From Nitrospira sp. (lineage in GTDB: Bacteria; Nitrospirota; Nitrospiria; Nitrospirales; Nitrospiraceae): 64,000 nt of DNA. Below, one piece after another: positions 7,723 to 14,340 of this stretch (positions within the stretch are counted from its first letter, which is position 1; each line of letters starts with the position of its first letter). The notes beneath the pieces are model-generated. The model was not told the DNA's origin, made no database searches, and saw nothing but the letters and a program-made list of their open reading frames with translations. Location: assembly GCA_030123625.1 (NCBI GenBank), contig CP126121.1:329001-393000 (forward strand), written 5' to 3'. The position numbers and the translations under genes were made by a program.

Positions 7723-7927
7723 TTATCTCACACTGCCTTTCCCAGACTTGGCTGTAGGAGACCCGGCGACACGTGCCCGGTTCTGGCTCGGTTGACCGTG
7801 ACTCATACGATTGGCCTCAATCGCTGAGTCCGTCGTCTCACACATAGCAGGCACCGCCAGCCTGACACACAGTCCCGAGTCGATACCTCTCTCAGGTCGA
7901 CAAGCCTTGGCAGCGTGGACAGTCCAT
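7723..7927 (-). pseudogene. Decayed CPxC zinc-ribbon small protein
   Basis: AGGAGGGTGTC leads into an ATG with frame MDCPRCQGLST then stop. Shifting frame once gives EVSTRDCVSGWRCLLC, and shifting again gives CETTDSAIEANR and a basic tail. The order CPRC ... GWRC..C ... AxxANR is that of small double-CxxC zinc-ribbon proteins found in this kind of genome (from memory, not searched). The remnant appears to hold two frame breaks. Probably non-functional; identity is tentative. Confidence 0.45.
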
Positions 7928-8086
7928 GACACCCTCCTATGGGCTTGCCTACAACACCCTTCTCAACGTCGCATTCAAGATCAGACACTCATACATGCAA
8001 TCAGAAGTAGTTCGATGAACCAATCCCCCCATGCCTCGGCGATGAGATCCTACGGCATGCTCAGGTCAAACCTTCTTCCCACGCTC
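7928..8086. other. Short stretch without a gene
   Basis: No gene, repeat or terminator is seen between the zinc-ribbon remnant and the end of the NuoI-like gene. Confidence 0.4.
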
Positions 8087-8659
8087 CTAGCATCCCTTGG
8101 ATGGATGGTTTGCGGAGGCTACATTGAAGACCGCGAGATTCGGATGCTGGAACTCCAGACGTTTCTCGCGTATCTGAAACGCACGATCCCCAATGGCCAA
8201 CAGCTGGTGCTTGTTGAGGAACAGGTCCCGCTTGTCATAGACGGCCCATTCATATTCCCGGGTCATCGCCAGGGCATCGACCGGACAGGCTTGCACACAT
8301 AATCCACAAAACAAACAGCGTGTCATGTCCATCGAATATGCTTGCGCGTATCGCTTCGTCGGTTCCCCCGGAACTTCGGCGCTCACCACGGCGATGACGC
8401 GAGAGGGACAGGCGGCCTCACAGAGATCGCACCCGACGCACTTCTCGGTTCCATCGTCATACCGCAGCAAGGCCAACATGCCCCGATAATTGTCCGGCAG
8501 AATCCGCTTCTCATGTGGATACTGAAGAGTTACGGGCTTGTAGTGGATGAGATGGCTCATGGTCGACTTCATTCCCACAGCAATCTCATAGAAGGTGATC
8601 AGCTTGATCCAAGCCGTGAATTCACGATACTGCCTTGCAAATCTCTTTCTCAGCCTCAT
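8087..8659 (-). CDS. Orphan NuoI-like 2x[4Fe-4S] ferredoxin subunit
   Basis: A 190-residue relative of complex I subunit NuoI, the membrane-arm-facing ferredoxin that passes electrons toward quinone. Two classic cluster motifs are present: CVGCDLCEAACP (about 74-85) and CLFCGLCVQACP (about 113-124). The N terminus (FTAWIKLITFYEIAVGMKST) matches NuoI's membrane-associated helix and GMxxT region, and the HYKPVTLQYPHEKR segment is also NuoI-like. No other nuo gene is adjacent. Instead it overlaps the PsiE-like gene by four bases (ATGA), implying translational coupling. It may serve as a spare NuoI for a complex I variant or as a ferredoxin for another membrane oxidoreductase. Confidence 0.85.
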   Translation of the reverse strand: MRLRKRFARQYREFTAWIKLITFYEIAVGMKSTMSHLIHYKPVTLQYPHEKRILPDNYRGMLALLRYDDGTEKCVGCDLCEAACPSRVIAVVSAEVPGEPTKRYAQAYSMDMTRCLFCGLCVQACPVDALAMTREYEWAVYDKRDLFLNKHQLLAIGDRAFQIREKRLEFQHPNLAVFNVASANHPSKGC

Positions 8660-9276
8660 GCGTATTCTTTCTTAAACCTGTCGAGCTGTCCGTCCGTCTC
8701 TTGCGGACGCGACTCTGCTCTCTCGCCCATGCGATCAGTGGCCTGAGCCGATTCAGCCCCTTCAGTTACGACCGGTAGGGATGCTCGACGAGAGACATAC
8801 ACCGCAATGATCAAAGCCACCACGACGAGCACATTGGCCCCAAGATCCATGAGATAGCGGTTGAACACGAGATCGGTTAGTTCTTCCATATACGAGATTT
8901 GGGCTCCGGTTGTCAGGATGCGCCGCGTTGACGCAATCACGCAGATATACAAGAACGGCTCCAAGGTAATCACTTTGGTCTTGAGAAAATTAATAGTGGT
9001 CCTAAACAGCTCCAACAAGATGATGACCAGTAAGAGGTCATGCACCAACCCGAGGACGGCGAGAACCGCATCCGATCCGACAGCAATTGCGAAGACATAC
9101 CAGGCACGGACAAACAGCACGATGCTGACGGCCAGAAAACTCACTCCGGTCGTGACGTAACCTAACCCGTCCAGGGCTTCCATTATGCCGATCGTCCTAT
9201 CACCAAGAACACTATCGAAGAAAGACCACCGGTTGGTTGGACTATGTCTGACTGTTGCGGCTGCTCTCTCCATCAT
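8656..9276 (-). CDS. PsiE-family membrane protein
   Basis: Membrane protein with four hydrophobic segments: GYVTTGVSFLAVSIVLFV, AVLAVLGLVHDLLLVIILLE, a segment around VITLEPFLYICVIASTRRIL, and LGANVLVVVALIIAVYVS. The ELFRTTINFL and EPFLYICVIASTRR stretches fit the phosphate-starvation-inducible PsiE family (PF06146), whose biochemical role is unknown. A charged cytoplasmic tail of about 45 residues follows. The start is set at the ATG pair 9271-9276, directly behind GAGGAGA; the ORF could extend to 9345 without such support. It overlaps the NuoI-like gene by ATGA. A TTGAT-N3-ATCAA palindrome lies about 100 bases upstream. Confidence 0.8.
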   Translation of the reverse strand: MMERAAATVRHSPTNRWSFFDSVLGDRTIGIMEALDGLGYVTTGVSFLAVSIVLFVRAWYVFAIAVGSDAVLAVLGLVHDLLLVIILLELFRTTINFLKTKVITLEPFLYICVIASTRRILTTGAQISYMEELTDLVFNRYLMDLGANVLVVVALIIAVYVSRRASLPVVTEGAESAQATDRMGERAESRPQETDGQLDRFKKEYA

Positions 9277-9372
9277 TTCTCCTCGTGTATCGCACGGCAT
9301 CCTGTCCCTCACAAAATAGAGATACTGTCCTGCCATGGAGAACAATCCGTTGTGCCATATTTTGCGGCCAGT

Positions 9373-9385
9373 TTGATTAAATCAA
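9373..9385. promoter_or_regulatory. TTGATTAAATCAA palindrome upstream of psiE-nuoI
   Basis: TTGAT and ATCAA arms separated by three bases, about 97 bases upstream of the PsiE start. The half-sites are those of FNR/Crp-type regulators, but canonical FNR sites have a four-base spacer, so the spacing is off by one. The Crp/Fnr gene at 5130-5810 is a possible partner; this is conjecture. Confidence 0.35.
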
Positions 9386-9396
9386 TACCGTCCAGC

Positions 9397-9480
9397 CTAC
9401 CCTTCTTCCGGGATCGAAGCCCAGATCGTGATGCCCCACAAGAGCACTATAATCGTCAGCAAACTGTAAATCTGATACAT
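9397..9480 (-). CDS. 27-residue putative membrane peptide, copy B
   Basis: Paralogue of the peptide at 1812-1910: start MYQIYSLLTIIVLLWG, then ITIWASIPEEG. GAGGTGAT precedes the ATG by about five bases. The hydrophobic core and WASIPEE ending are conserved between copies while third codon positions vary, which supports a translated product. As in copy A, it lies about 100 bases downstream of a secreted-protein gene on the same strand. Function unknown. Confidence 0.6.
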   Translation of the reverse strand: MYQIYSLLTIIVLLWGITIWASIPEEG

Positions 9481-9577
9481 ATTTATCACCTCGCTTTGAT
9501 AACACTTCGAATGTGCCGTTTTGCCTCTATTCACCCATCACCAGTCTCCTAAACACGAGAGTCACGTAGGAAATCAT

Positions 9578-9901
9578 TCAAAATTTCGGCGCCGACCGGA
9601 TCGCTTTCCTCGTCTTCTCTTCTCCCACACAACTTTGTTCAGCCAACATGTGTTGCCCGACACTGGCCAACTCCGGAATTCTAGCCCGACAGGCCTTTAG
9701 CGTATCTTCCACTGCACCTGGCGCCATGACAGTACGTTCTCCCATCGGGACACCACGCTCTTCTTTCGGAACGAAAACCATGGTTCCTTCCACGTGTGAA
9801 TCTGCTGCTTGAGCAAGTGGAGTTGACTGTATTGACAGTGCGGCAAGCATCACCAGCATTAAGACTACTCTGTTACATGTTGCAGTAACTGTTTTCATCA
9901 T
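9578..9901 (-). CDS. Small secreted protein, copy B
   Basis: About 107 residues with a clear signal peptide (MMKTVTATCNRVVLMLVMLA, then ALSIQSTPLAQA, likely cut before ADSH). The mature protein has GTMVFVPKEERGVPMGERTV and a conserved C-terminal module DTLKACRARIPELASVGQHM then LAEQSCVGEEKTRKAI, with two cysteines that could pair in the periplasm. GAGGAGG before ATG 9901 fixes the start. It is the intact counterpart of 1991-2324. It is followed by the mini membrane peptide at 9397-9480 and preceded by the duplicated 90-bp element at 10014-10103. Function unknown. Confidence 0.8.
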   Translation of the reverse strand: MMKTVTATCNRVVLMLVMLAALSIQSTPLAQAADSHVEGTMVFVPKEERGVPMGERTVMAPGAVEDTLKACRARIPELASVGQHMLAEQSCVGEEKTRKAIRSAPKF

Positions 9902-10371
9902 GCTTACCTCCTCATAGTGATTATTCTGATACACCTCAGGATGGATTCATGCGATGCCGGCCATGAATCGTTACACACATACTCACTTTGCAGACGCACA
10001 CTGCACCACTTGGCTCGATGATACTCGTTATTCGAAGACGTGCGGGAGACTGAGGAATCAGACGCGCAGGAGAGGGAAGGAACGCGCGAGAGATGGGACA
10101 GTCACTATCACATTACAGGCCACTATCGTTGCTGTCAACGCCTTGAAAGGGAGCGTGACATGCAACACAGTGATTCTATGCAGTTATATTTATTTCTCCG
10201 GCCAATATACTCGTTGGTGAATAAAACTGTGACACCTACTATTTGCGATTACAGCACCGCGGAGCAATACATAGGCTGCCATAGCTTGGACCGCTTTAGT
10301 TTAGTCATGCGAGAATTCTCTTAATGTGAGTCTTTCGCCCTATGTCGAGGCCATCTTAACATTCACCCTCC
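9902..10371. other. Divergent intergenic region between copy B and the K+ transporter
   Basis: Besides the duplicated element at 10014-10103, no gene is seen. The stretch 10104-10371 is AT-richer than its neighbours and should carry the promoter of the transporter. I could not recognise a c-di-AMP (ydaO) riboswitch in it. Confidence 0.4.
10014..10103. repeat. 90-bp upstream element, copy B
   Basis: Ungapped match to 2426-2515, again about 110 bases upstream of the secreted-protein start. Conserved blocks: CTCGATGAT, GGAATCAGACGCGC, GCGCGAGAGAT and GGACAGTC. Homology stops on both sides, which marks one boundary of the duplicated unit. Confidence 0.65.
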
Positions 10372-10389
10372 AGGAGGTTTATGAGATAA
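10372..10389 (+). promoter_or_regulatory. Leader minigene AUG-AGA-UAA with strong ribosome site
   Basis: AGGAGG at 10372-10377 is followed by ATG AGA TAA (10381-10389); the transporter ATG is at 10397, only seven bases after that stop. The Shine-Dalgarno fits the minigene, being about 19 bases from the transporter start, which has no site of its own. Initiation at the transporter may depend on termination-reinitiation after the two-codon ORF. Confidence 0.4.
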
Positions 10390-10396
10390 TCCCTCC

Positions 10397-12211
10397 ATGA
10401 TCCTGAAGCGCTGGCTCGTCGGAGATCCTCTTAAGACCGCTCAAGCGAGACACGAACGGCTCTCAAAAACGATCGCCCTTGCCATTTTCTCCTCAAACGC
10501 CATTTCCTCGGTCGCCTATGCAACGGAAGAAATTTTGCTTGTACTGGTGCTCGCCGGAGCCGCTGCAGTCGCGTGGTCGATTCCGGTCAGCTTAGCCATC
10601 CTCTTTCTCGTGCTGGTCTTGACGATTTCCTACCGCCAGATCATTTACGAATATCCGGAGGGTGGTGGAGCCTACGTCGTCGCACGGGCGAACCTGGGTG
10701 ATCGACCGGCTTTGGTAGCGGCTGCAGCGCTGATGATCGACTATGTCTTGACCGTGGCCGTCAGCGTTGCGGCAGGCATTGCGGCGCTTACCTCGGCCAT
10801 CCCAAGTCTGTTCGTTCACCGCGAGGCTCTGGGGCTTGTCGCCATTCTTTTCATGATCATGATGAACCTCCGTGGGGTTCGCGAATCAGGCAAGTTTTTC
10901 GCCATTCCCACCTATTTTGCCATCATAGCCCTAGGCCTCCTGGTTATAGTAGGAACCTTTCGATCTCTTTCCGGCGGCGGGACGGTCCTCCCATCGACAC
11001 ATCCTGGAGAGACGGAAGCGCTGACCCTGTTCCTAGTACTCCGCGCCTTTGCTGCAGGTTGTTCGGCGGTCACCGGCATGGAGGTTATTTCTAATGGGGT
11101 GAAAGCCTTTCGCCCGCCTGAGTCGAAGAATGCCGCCATCACCATGATATGGATGTCGACCATTCTCGCGTCCCTGTTCATGGGCATCAGTTGGATGGCC
11201 TATCACTACGGTATCCTGGCCAAGATCGATGAAACAGTGATCTCGCAACTGGCCCGCTTGACGTTCGGCACCGGCCCCATCTATTACGCCGTGCAAATCG
11301 GCACCATGGCGCTGTTGGTATTGGCTGCCAACAGCGCCTTCGCGGGCTTCCCTCATTTGGCGTCGATCCTGGCGCGCGACGGATTCATGCCCCATCAAAT
11401 GGCAACCTTCGGCGATCGCCTGGTCTTCTCAAACGGCATCATCATTCTCGGGTTCTTCGCCTGCCTCTTACTCATCGTGTTTGAAGGAGACACACACGCG
11501 CTGATTCCCTTGTATGCCATCGGCGTGTTTGTGTCATTCACACTCTCTCAGGCCGGCATGGTGAAGCGTTGGCTCGTGAAAAAGGGGTCGCATTGGCAGA
11601 CCAAACTGATCGTCAATGGAGTCGGCGCCGTGACGACCGGCATCGCAACGATCATCATCGCCAGCACCAAATTCATGCAGGGTGCTTGGATCGTGTTTGT
11701 GCTTGTCACCATCCTGCTCCTCATGTTTCAAGGGATTCGCTCTCACTATAAGGCCGTCAAGGAACAGATCGCACTGGACCGCCGAGGCGAGCGCCCTCCA
11801 TTGCCTCGTCGCAATATCGTGATTATTCCGATCAGCGGCTTGAATCGTGCTGTGGTTCGTGCATTGGACTACGCGAGAAGCCGGCCTGGAGAAATTCGCG
11901 CCGTGTATGTGGACCTCGATCCCGAAGAAAGCGCCAAAGTTAAAATCCAATGGGCTCAATGGGGCGGTGGCGTGAATTTGATCGCTCTCGCTTCGCCGTA
12001 CCGATCGGTCTTAGGCTCGTTACTGGATTACGTCGAAGAAGTCCTTGAGAAGGACCACAACACCTGGGTGACTGTCGTGATCCCGGAGATTCTTCCCGCG
12101 AGGTGGTGGCAGAACATTTTGCACAATCAGCGGGCCCTGATGCTCAAGACCGCGCTGCTCTTCAAGGAACGGGTGATTCTTATCGACGTTCCCTACCACC
12201 TGACGAGGTGA
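10397..12211 (+). CDS. APC-superfamily permease, KimA-like potassium transporter
   Basis: A 604-residue inner-membrane transporter with about 12 hydrophobic helices and a cytoplasmic C-terminal domain of about 150 residues. The N terminus (HERLSKTIALAIFSSNAISS, then VAYATEEILLVLV) and YPEGGGAYVVARANLG are characteristic of the KimA (YdaO) group of high-affinity K+/H+ symporters, and the length matches. In Bacillus this protein is controlled by c-di-AMP; the soluble tail here (RRNIVIIPISGLNRAVVRAL, then DYARS) is a USP-like fold in that family. It may instead transport an amino acid, since APC annotations overlap. The next gene starts two bases after its stop, so the two are co-transcribed. 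Confidence 0.82.
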   Translation: MILKRWLVGDPLKTAQARHERLSKTIALAIFSSNAISSVAYATEEILLVLVLAGAAAVAWSIPVSLAILFLVLVLTISYRQIIYEYPEGGGAYVVARANLGDRPALVAAAALMIDYVLTVAVSVAAGIAALTSAIPSLFVHREALGLVAILFMIMMNLRGVRESGKFFAIPTYFAIIALGLLVIVGTFRSLSGGGTVLPSTHPGETEALTLFLVLRAFAAGCSAVTGMEVISNGVKAFRPPESKNAAITMIWMSTILASLFMGISWMAYHYGILAKIDETVISQLARLTFGTGPIYYAVQIGTMALLVLAANSAFAGFPHLASILARDGFMPHQMATFGDRLVFSNGIIILGFFACLLLIVFEGDTHALIPLYAIGVFVSFTLSQAGMVKRWLVKKGSHWQTKLIVNGVGAVTTGIATIIIASTKFMQGAWIVFVLVTILLLMFQGIRSHYKAVKEQIALDRRGERPPLPRRNIVIIPISGLNRAVVRALDYARSRPGEIRAVYVDLDPEESAKVKIQWAQWGGGVNLIALASPYRSVLGSLLDYVEEVLEKDHNTWVTVVIPEILPARWWQNILHNQRALMLKTALLFKERVILIDVPYHLTR

Positions 12212-12213
12212 CC

Positions 12214-13251
12214 GTGAATCGGCACACACCTCTTCGAGATTCTGTCTTTTTCATTGTTGCCTTTTACCTTTGCTTACCGCTGCACACCCTGGCATTCAAG
12301 ATCACTGAACCGGCTACCGGAGCGAAACTTTCCCCGGGAAGCACCGTGACCGCGCATGTGGACCTTGGGAAGGATACCGGCATCGTCAAGGTCCGCTACT
12401 ACTGGTACGGTGAACAGGACGAAGTATTGGTCGAACAGGATGACTCAACGGCCACGGGCTCCATCGTAGCGCCAATAGCAATGGTGGGTTCAGCAGAACA
12501 GGCCCCTCCCTTTGGCGGCCCACTGAAAGTGCCACAGGATGGCATCGGGCCGATGCGGCTGTTGGCAGTGGCCGAAATCTCCCGCGGACGCTTAGGGGTT
12601 GGATCTGTCTTCGATGAAGCCATCGTGAAGGTCGAACCCTCCGCCGCCCTCGAAACTATCGATTTTGAAACAGACAAGCCTTTGCACCTAGGCAGAGCAG
12701 GACAGTCCTCCGCCTTCGGCCACGTGGACTCGTTGGGCAAGATTTTTGAACTCCCGGTCGTCGCCGACTTTGCCGACGGCGTCACTCGACGCATCAGCAC
12801 ACCGGCCAGCGGAACCAGTTACACATCTTCCAATGATAAGGTTATTAAAGTCGTAGCGGATGGCTTGCTTCAAATCGTCGGCAACGGGAAGACCACCATC
12901 ACCGTAAGCAATCGTGGTAAGCAAGCTTCACTGGATGTGGATGTGAAGGTGAACGATGAGCCGAATGAACCGCCGGTCGCCGACGCTGGATTCAACAAGT
13001 CCGTCAAGGCCGGCTCCCGCGTGAAGCTCAGCGGCATGAAGAGCCGGGACCCGGAAGGTGAAGCGCTCTACTATAGTTGGAGCCAAGTGCGAGGCAGCAA
13101 AGTCTCGCTGCTCGACGCCAATAACCTGGAGACGTCCTTTCTCGCACCCATCGTCTCAGAGCCACGAACGTATCGCTTCAAATTGCGTGTAACGGATAAG
13201 ATGGGAGCCGATAGTTTACCGGCGTTTGTGGATGTGACAGTGAAACCGTAG
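12214..13251 (+). CDS. Exported protein with Ig-like and PKD-type domains
   Basis: A 345-residue exported protein. The GTG start at 12214 follows the transporter stop, with GAGGTGA as ribosome site; a signal peptide (DSVFFIVAFYLCLPLHTLAF) follows. Domains in order: an Ig-like fold starting KITEPATGAKLSPGSTV with a dense RYYWYGEQDE strand (about 30-140); a bacterial Ig-like (Big_2) domain around DFADGVTRR and TSYTSSNDKVIKVVADGLLQ (about 185-255); and a C-terminal PKD/cadherin-like domain beginning PPVADAGFNKSVKAGS and ending RVTDKMGADSLPAFVDVTV. No enzyme motif is present. It is likely a periplasmic or surface adhesion/structural protein; its link to the K+ transporter is unclear. Confidence 0.75.
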   Translation: MNRHTPLRDSVFFIVAFYLCLPLHTLAFKITEPATGAKLSPGSTVTAHVDLGKDTGIVKVRYYWYGEQDEVLVEQDDSTATGSIVAPIAMVGSAEQAPPFGGPLKVPQDGIGPMRLLAVAEISRGRLGVGSVFDEAIVKVEPSAALETIDFETDKPLHLGRAGQSSAFGHVDSLGKIFELPVVADFADGVTRRISTPASGTSYTSSNDKVIKVVADGLLQIVGNGKTTITVSNRGKQASLDVDVKVNDEPNEPPVADAGFNKSVKAGSRVKLSGMKSRDPEGEALYYSWSQVRGSKVSLLDANNLETSFLAPIVSEPRTYRFKLRVTDKMGADSLPAFVDVTVKP

Positions 13252-13438
13252 TGGCTGCTGGAAGATCCATCGACTAGACCCTGAGTTGCCTTTCTATATG
13301 GCGTACCAACAGCACATACCTGAGTCACTGTATTCCCTTCGGCCCAGAGAACGCAGCTTGTATTGTTTGCCCTTCCCAGATCTTTCCAATATATTGATCC
13401 TGCTATAAGTTCCCACGCATTATAAGGAGTTGAACATC

Positions 13439-13636
13439 ATGACTACTGTAACAGTATCCCTCTCCGATGAAGAAATGCGCCGACTGGAAGACCTGAGCAA
13501 GCGCGAGGGTTTGACTGTTGAACAAATGGTCCGACTCGGTATCAATGACTTCATCGGCCAACCAGAGGACTCTTTTCGCGCTGCAGCGAGACGTGTCATG
13601 GAGAAGAACGCCGAGCTCTATCGCCGTCTCTCGTGA
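13439..13636 (+). CDS. Ribbon-helix-helix (CopG/DUF2281-like) small protein
   Basis: A 65-residue protein starting MTTVTVSLSDEEMRRLEDLS, followed by KREGLTVEQMVRLGINDFI: a beta strand and two helices as in ribbon-helix-helix antitoxins. AAGGAG lies nine bases before the ATG; an in-frame TTG three codons earlier is less likely. The tail (RAAARRVMEKNAELYRRL) is typical of antitoxins in PIN or RelE pairs, but no toxin gene follows. The next gene is convergent. It may be an orphan antitoxin or a stand-alone DNA-binding protein. Confidence 0.75.
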   Translation: MTTVTVSLSDEEMRRLEDLSKREGLTVEQMVRLGINDFIGQPEDSFRAAARRVMEKNAELYRRLS

Positions 13637-13648
13637 CCCGCTATGCCG

Positions 13649-14236
13649 CTACGCTCCCTGTTTCCCCTTGCCTCTCGCGACCACCGCGATCACCTGAAAC
13701 AGCTTCTCGACTCGTGCCTTGTATTGGTTCATGAATTGGGCCGTCCACATCTTGTTGTATTCGATCGCAGCACTCTTCTTCATTCCCGCATCCTTTTCAC
13801 CGAGCGGAGAGGAATAGTGCGCAATGAGACGATCCAGTTCATCTTCGCCAAAACTCCTCGAATATGCGTGCTTTAAATGATCATGGAGAGTTTCCATTTG
13901 CCCTATCGATTTCCTAATGTCCTTCAAGAATGCGTCCAAAAGCCGTTCGATGTCCTTCTTTTTTTCACCAGCCAGATGGGGGTAGGAGCTCTCTATGGAT
14001 TTTCTTATTTGTTGCTCGTATTCGCTGACATATTTCTGAGTGAGTGAGTCATATTCCGACTCTAGCTCTGAGACTCGGATAAGAGTGAGCAGTTTCTCGA
14101 CCTTGATTGCCTTCGAGTTCTCGATCGTTGCCGCTTCCGCAGCAGTCAAACCAAGAATGAGCGTCACACAACAGAACCAACCCAGTAGAACGACAAACAC
14201 CATTCTTACATGATGCATCCCCTCCACGTTATGCAT
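13649..14236 (-). CDS. DUF2059-domain exported protein
   Basis: About 195 residues. An N-terminal hydrophobic segment (VFVVLLGWFCCVTLILGLTA, ending AEAA) is a signal peptide. The rest is helical: KVEKLLTLIRVSELESEY near the start, and FGEDELDRLIAHYSSPLGEK with KMWTAQFMNQYKARVEKLF near the end, which match DUF2059 (PF09832), periplasmic proteins of unknown function. The ATG at 14236 is behind AGAGGTGAAG. The gene ends 13 bases from the convergent ribbon-helix-helix gene. Confidence 0.75.
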   Translation of the reverse strand: MHNVEGMHHVRMVFVVLLGWFCCVTLILGLTAAEAATIENSKAIKVEKLLTLIRVSELESEYDSLTQKYVSEYEQQIRKSIESSYPHLAGEKKKDIERLLDAFLKDIRKSIGQMETLHDHLKHAYSRSFGEDELDRLIAHYSSPLGEKDAGMKKSAAIEYNKMWTAQFMNQYKARVEKLFQVIAVVARGKGKQGA

Positions 14237-14340
14237 AGGCTTCACCTCTTGCAATCGAGTCTACATCCTCTGAACTGACGGTCAAGGAATATAAAATCTT
14301 CTATCGCCGGGTATTGCGCAACGGCATCTTTAATTGGACC

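Noticed and set aside
10104..10396. c-di-AMP (ydaO) riboswitch before the KimA-like gene
   Set aside because: Expected by analogy with Bacillus, but I could not place the conserved helices; a covariance-model search would decide.
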